A stretch of DNA of 6,290 nucleotides from assembly GCA_000435755.1 (NCBI GenBank), contig FR889074.1, positions 6,219-12,508 on the forward strand, read 5' to 3'. Below the pieces are notes generated by a model, which saw nothing but the letters and a program-made list of their open reading frames with translations, was not told the DNA's origin and did not search any database. Of this stretch, positions 6,117 to 6,290 are shown in pieces. Every line of letters begins with the position of its first letter. The stretch's first letter is position 1. Source of the stretch: Clostridium sp. CAG:508. Lineage in GTDB: Bacteria; Bacillota; Clostridia; TANB77; CAG-508. A program made the position numbers and the translations under genes.

Positions 6117-6122
6117 GATGCA

Positions 6123-6136
6123 AAAAATCGATTTTT
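6123..6136. repeat. ClaI-centred palindrome, copy 1
   Basis: AAAAATCGATTTTT is a perfect 14-bp palindrome. Its inner 12 bases recur exactly 60 bp downstream at 6184-6195. Confidence 0.6.
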
Positions 6137-6175
6137 ATTGATTTTTATAAAGTCACCAAAAAGTGGAAAAAAAAC

Positions 6176-6212
6176 GACGCTCTAAAATCGATTTTAAGGC
6201 GTTTTTATTTTT
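6176..6212. terminator. Probable bidirectional terminator holding palindrome copy 2
   Basis: The hairpin is symmetric about 6189/6190. The 12-bp palindrome AAAATCGATTTT (6184-6195) sits at its tip, and the stem extends to 6176/6203 through one C-A mismatch and two G-T wobbles, with GCG/CGC pairs near the base. TTTTTATTTTTT follows on the plus strand. On the minus strand the hairpin is followed by a run of eight T (bases 6167-6174 region), so it could stop transcription from either side. Confidence 0.6.
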
Positions 6213-6239
6213 TAGACATATAACTTGTTATCTAAAAAA
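6208..6239. repeat. Interrupted inverted repeat next to the terminator
   Basis: TTTTTTAGA (6208-6216) pairs with TCTAAAAAA (6231-6239). The 14-nt loop holds a smaller TAAC/GTTA pair. The left arm overlaps the T-run of the preceding hairpin, so the two structures would compete in RNA. Confidence 0.4.
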
Positions 6240-6290
6240 TAGCTTCATATTGAAGATATACTTAATAATCAAATATTTATAAAAAAATTA

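Larger units (their letters stand above)
6068..6212 (+). ncRNA. Candidate small RNA (about 145 nt)
   Basis: A possible promoter upstream, a 9-bp hairpin at 6093-6116, a 14-bp palindrome at 6123-6136 and a terminator-like hairpin at 6176-6212 frame a non-coding stretch that is richer in structure and GC than the 300 bp before it. It matches no RNA family I recognise. This is a proposal from layout only. The same sequence could be just a terminator for a gene outside the window. Confidence 0.2.
5749..6290. other. Non-coding, extremely AT-rich region with hairpins
   Basis: No credible protein gene is visible on either strand over these ~540 bases. The layout is a small hairpin at 5765-5786, a G-rich island at 5782-5809, about 300 bp of very low GC (5821-6120, about 13% GC by hand count) full of AAATTT/TTTAAA runs, and a hairpin cluster at 6093-6239. 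On the minus strand no frame is meaningfully open at the right window edge, so any convergent gene would have to end at or beyond 6290. Confidence 0.8.

Noticed and set aside
6214..6240. ATAA-CTTG-TTAT inverted repeat as a dif/Xer recombination site
   Set aside because: The central region is only 4 bp, while Xer sites need 6-8 bp between 11-bp arms, and the arms do not resemble the Firmicutes dif consensus.
3377..6290. An integrated mobile element with the recombinase as integrase
   Set aside because: No att direct repeats, tRNA gene, excisionase or relaxase gene is seen, and the recombinase composition matches the host-like neighbours. The foreign-looking gene has its own promoter and terminator, and nothing visible ties it to the recombinase.
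5749..6290. CRISPR array or replication origin in the AT-rich tail
   Set aside because: There are no regularly spaced 25-40 bp direct repeats and no DnaA boxes of the TTATCCACA type.

Overview
The window reads as chromosomal DNA of a low-GC Gram-positive bacterium, most likely a member of the Clostridia. The genes are AT-rich and use mostly AGA for arginine. Ribosome-binding sites are strong AGGAGG types, terminators are compact hairpin plus T-run, and TGA is used as a stop codon. The gene families (pta-ackA fermentation operon, a Xer-like recombinase, a PF06541-type membrane protein) fit Clostridia, but the genus cannot be fixed from the sequence.

Bases 1-3320 hold the end of an acetate-fermentation operon. 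It contains the 3' part of phosphate acetyltransferase (pta), then two complete acetate kinase genes in tandem, 17 nt apart, closed by a clear intrinsic terminator. Pta makes acetyl phosphate from acetyl-CoA, and acetate kinase converts it to acetate plus ATP. By hand count the two kinases are about 80% identical (319 of 397 residues, no gaps). The first looks like an ordinary AckA. The second keeps every catalytic residue I checked, but has changed two of the four residues known to line the acetate methyl pocket (Val to Ala, Pro to Ser). This is the most interesting signal in the window: a duplicated kinase that may have shifted to a larger acyl substrate such as propionate.

Bases 3325-5222 hold a second unit with its own extended -10 promoter. 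It encodes a tyrosine recombinase of the XerC/XerD type with all six catalytic residues, followed 16 nt later by a five-helix membrane protein of the CmpB/'putative ABC transporter permease' family. No terminator is visible after it.

Bases 5229-5748 form a self-contained single-gene cassette: a consensus extended -10 promoter, a perfect 16-bp palindrome at the expected transcription start, a strong RBS, a 131-codon gene I do not recognise, and a 12-bp-stem terminator. The gene is about 39% GC with arginine codon use unlike its neighbours, which suggests horizontal acquisition.

Bases 5749-6290 contain no credible protein gene. There is a short G-rich island, then about 300 bp at only about 13% GC, then a cluster of hairpins with a duplicated ClaI-centred palindrome and a terminator-like hairpin at 6176-6212. 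This could be a small RNA gene or simply a bidirectional terminator next to a gene outside the window.
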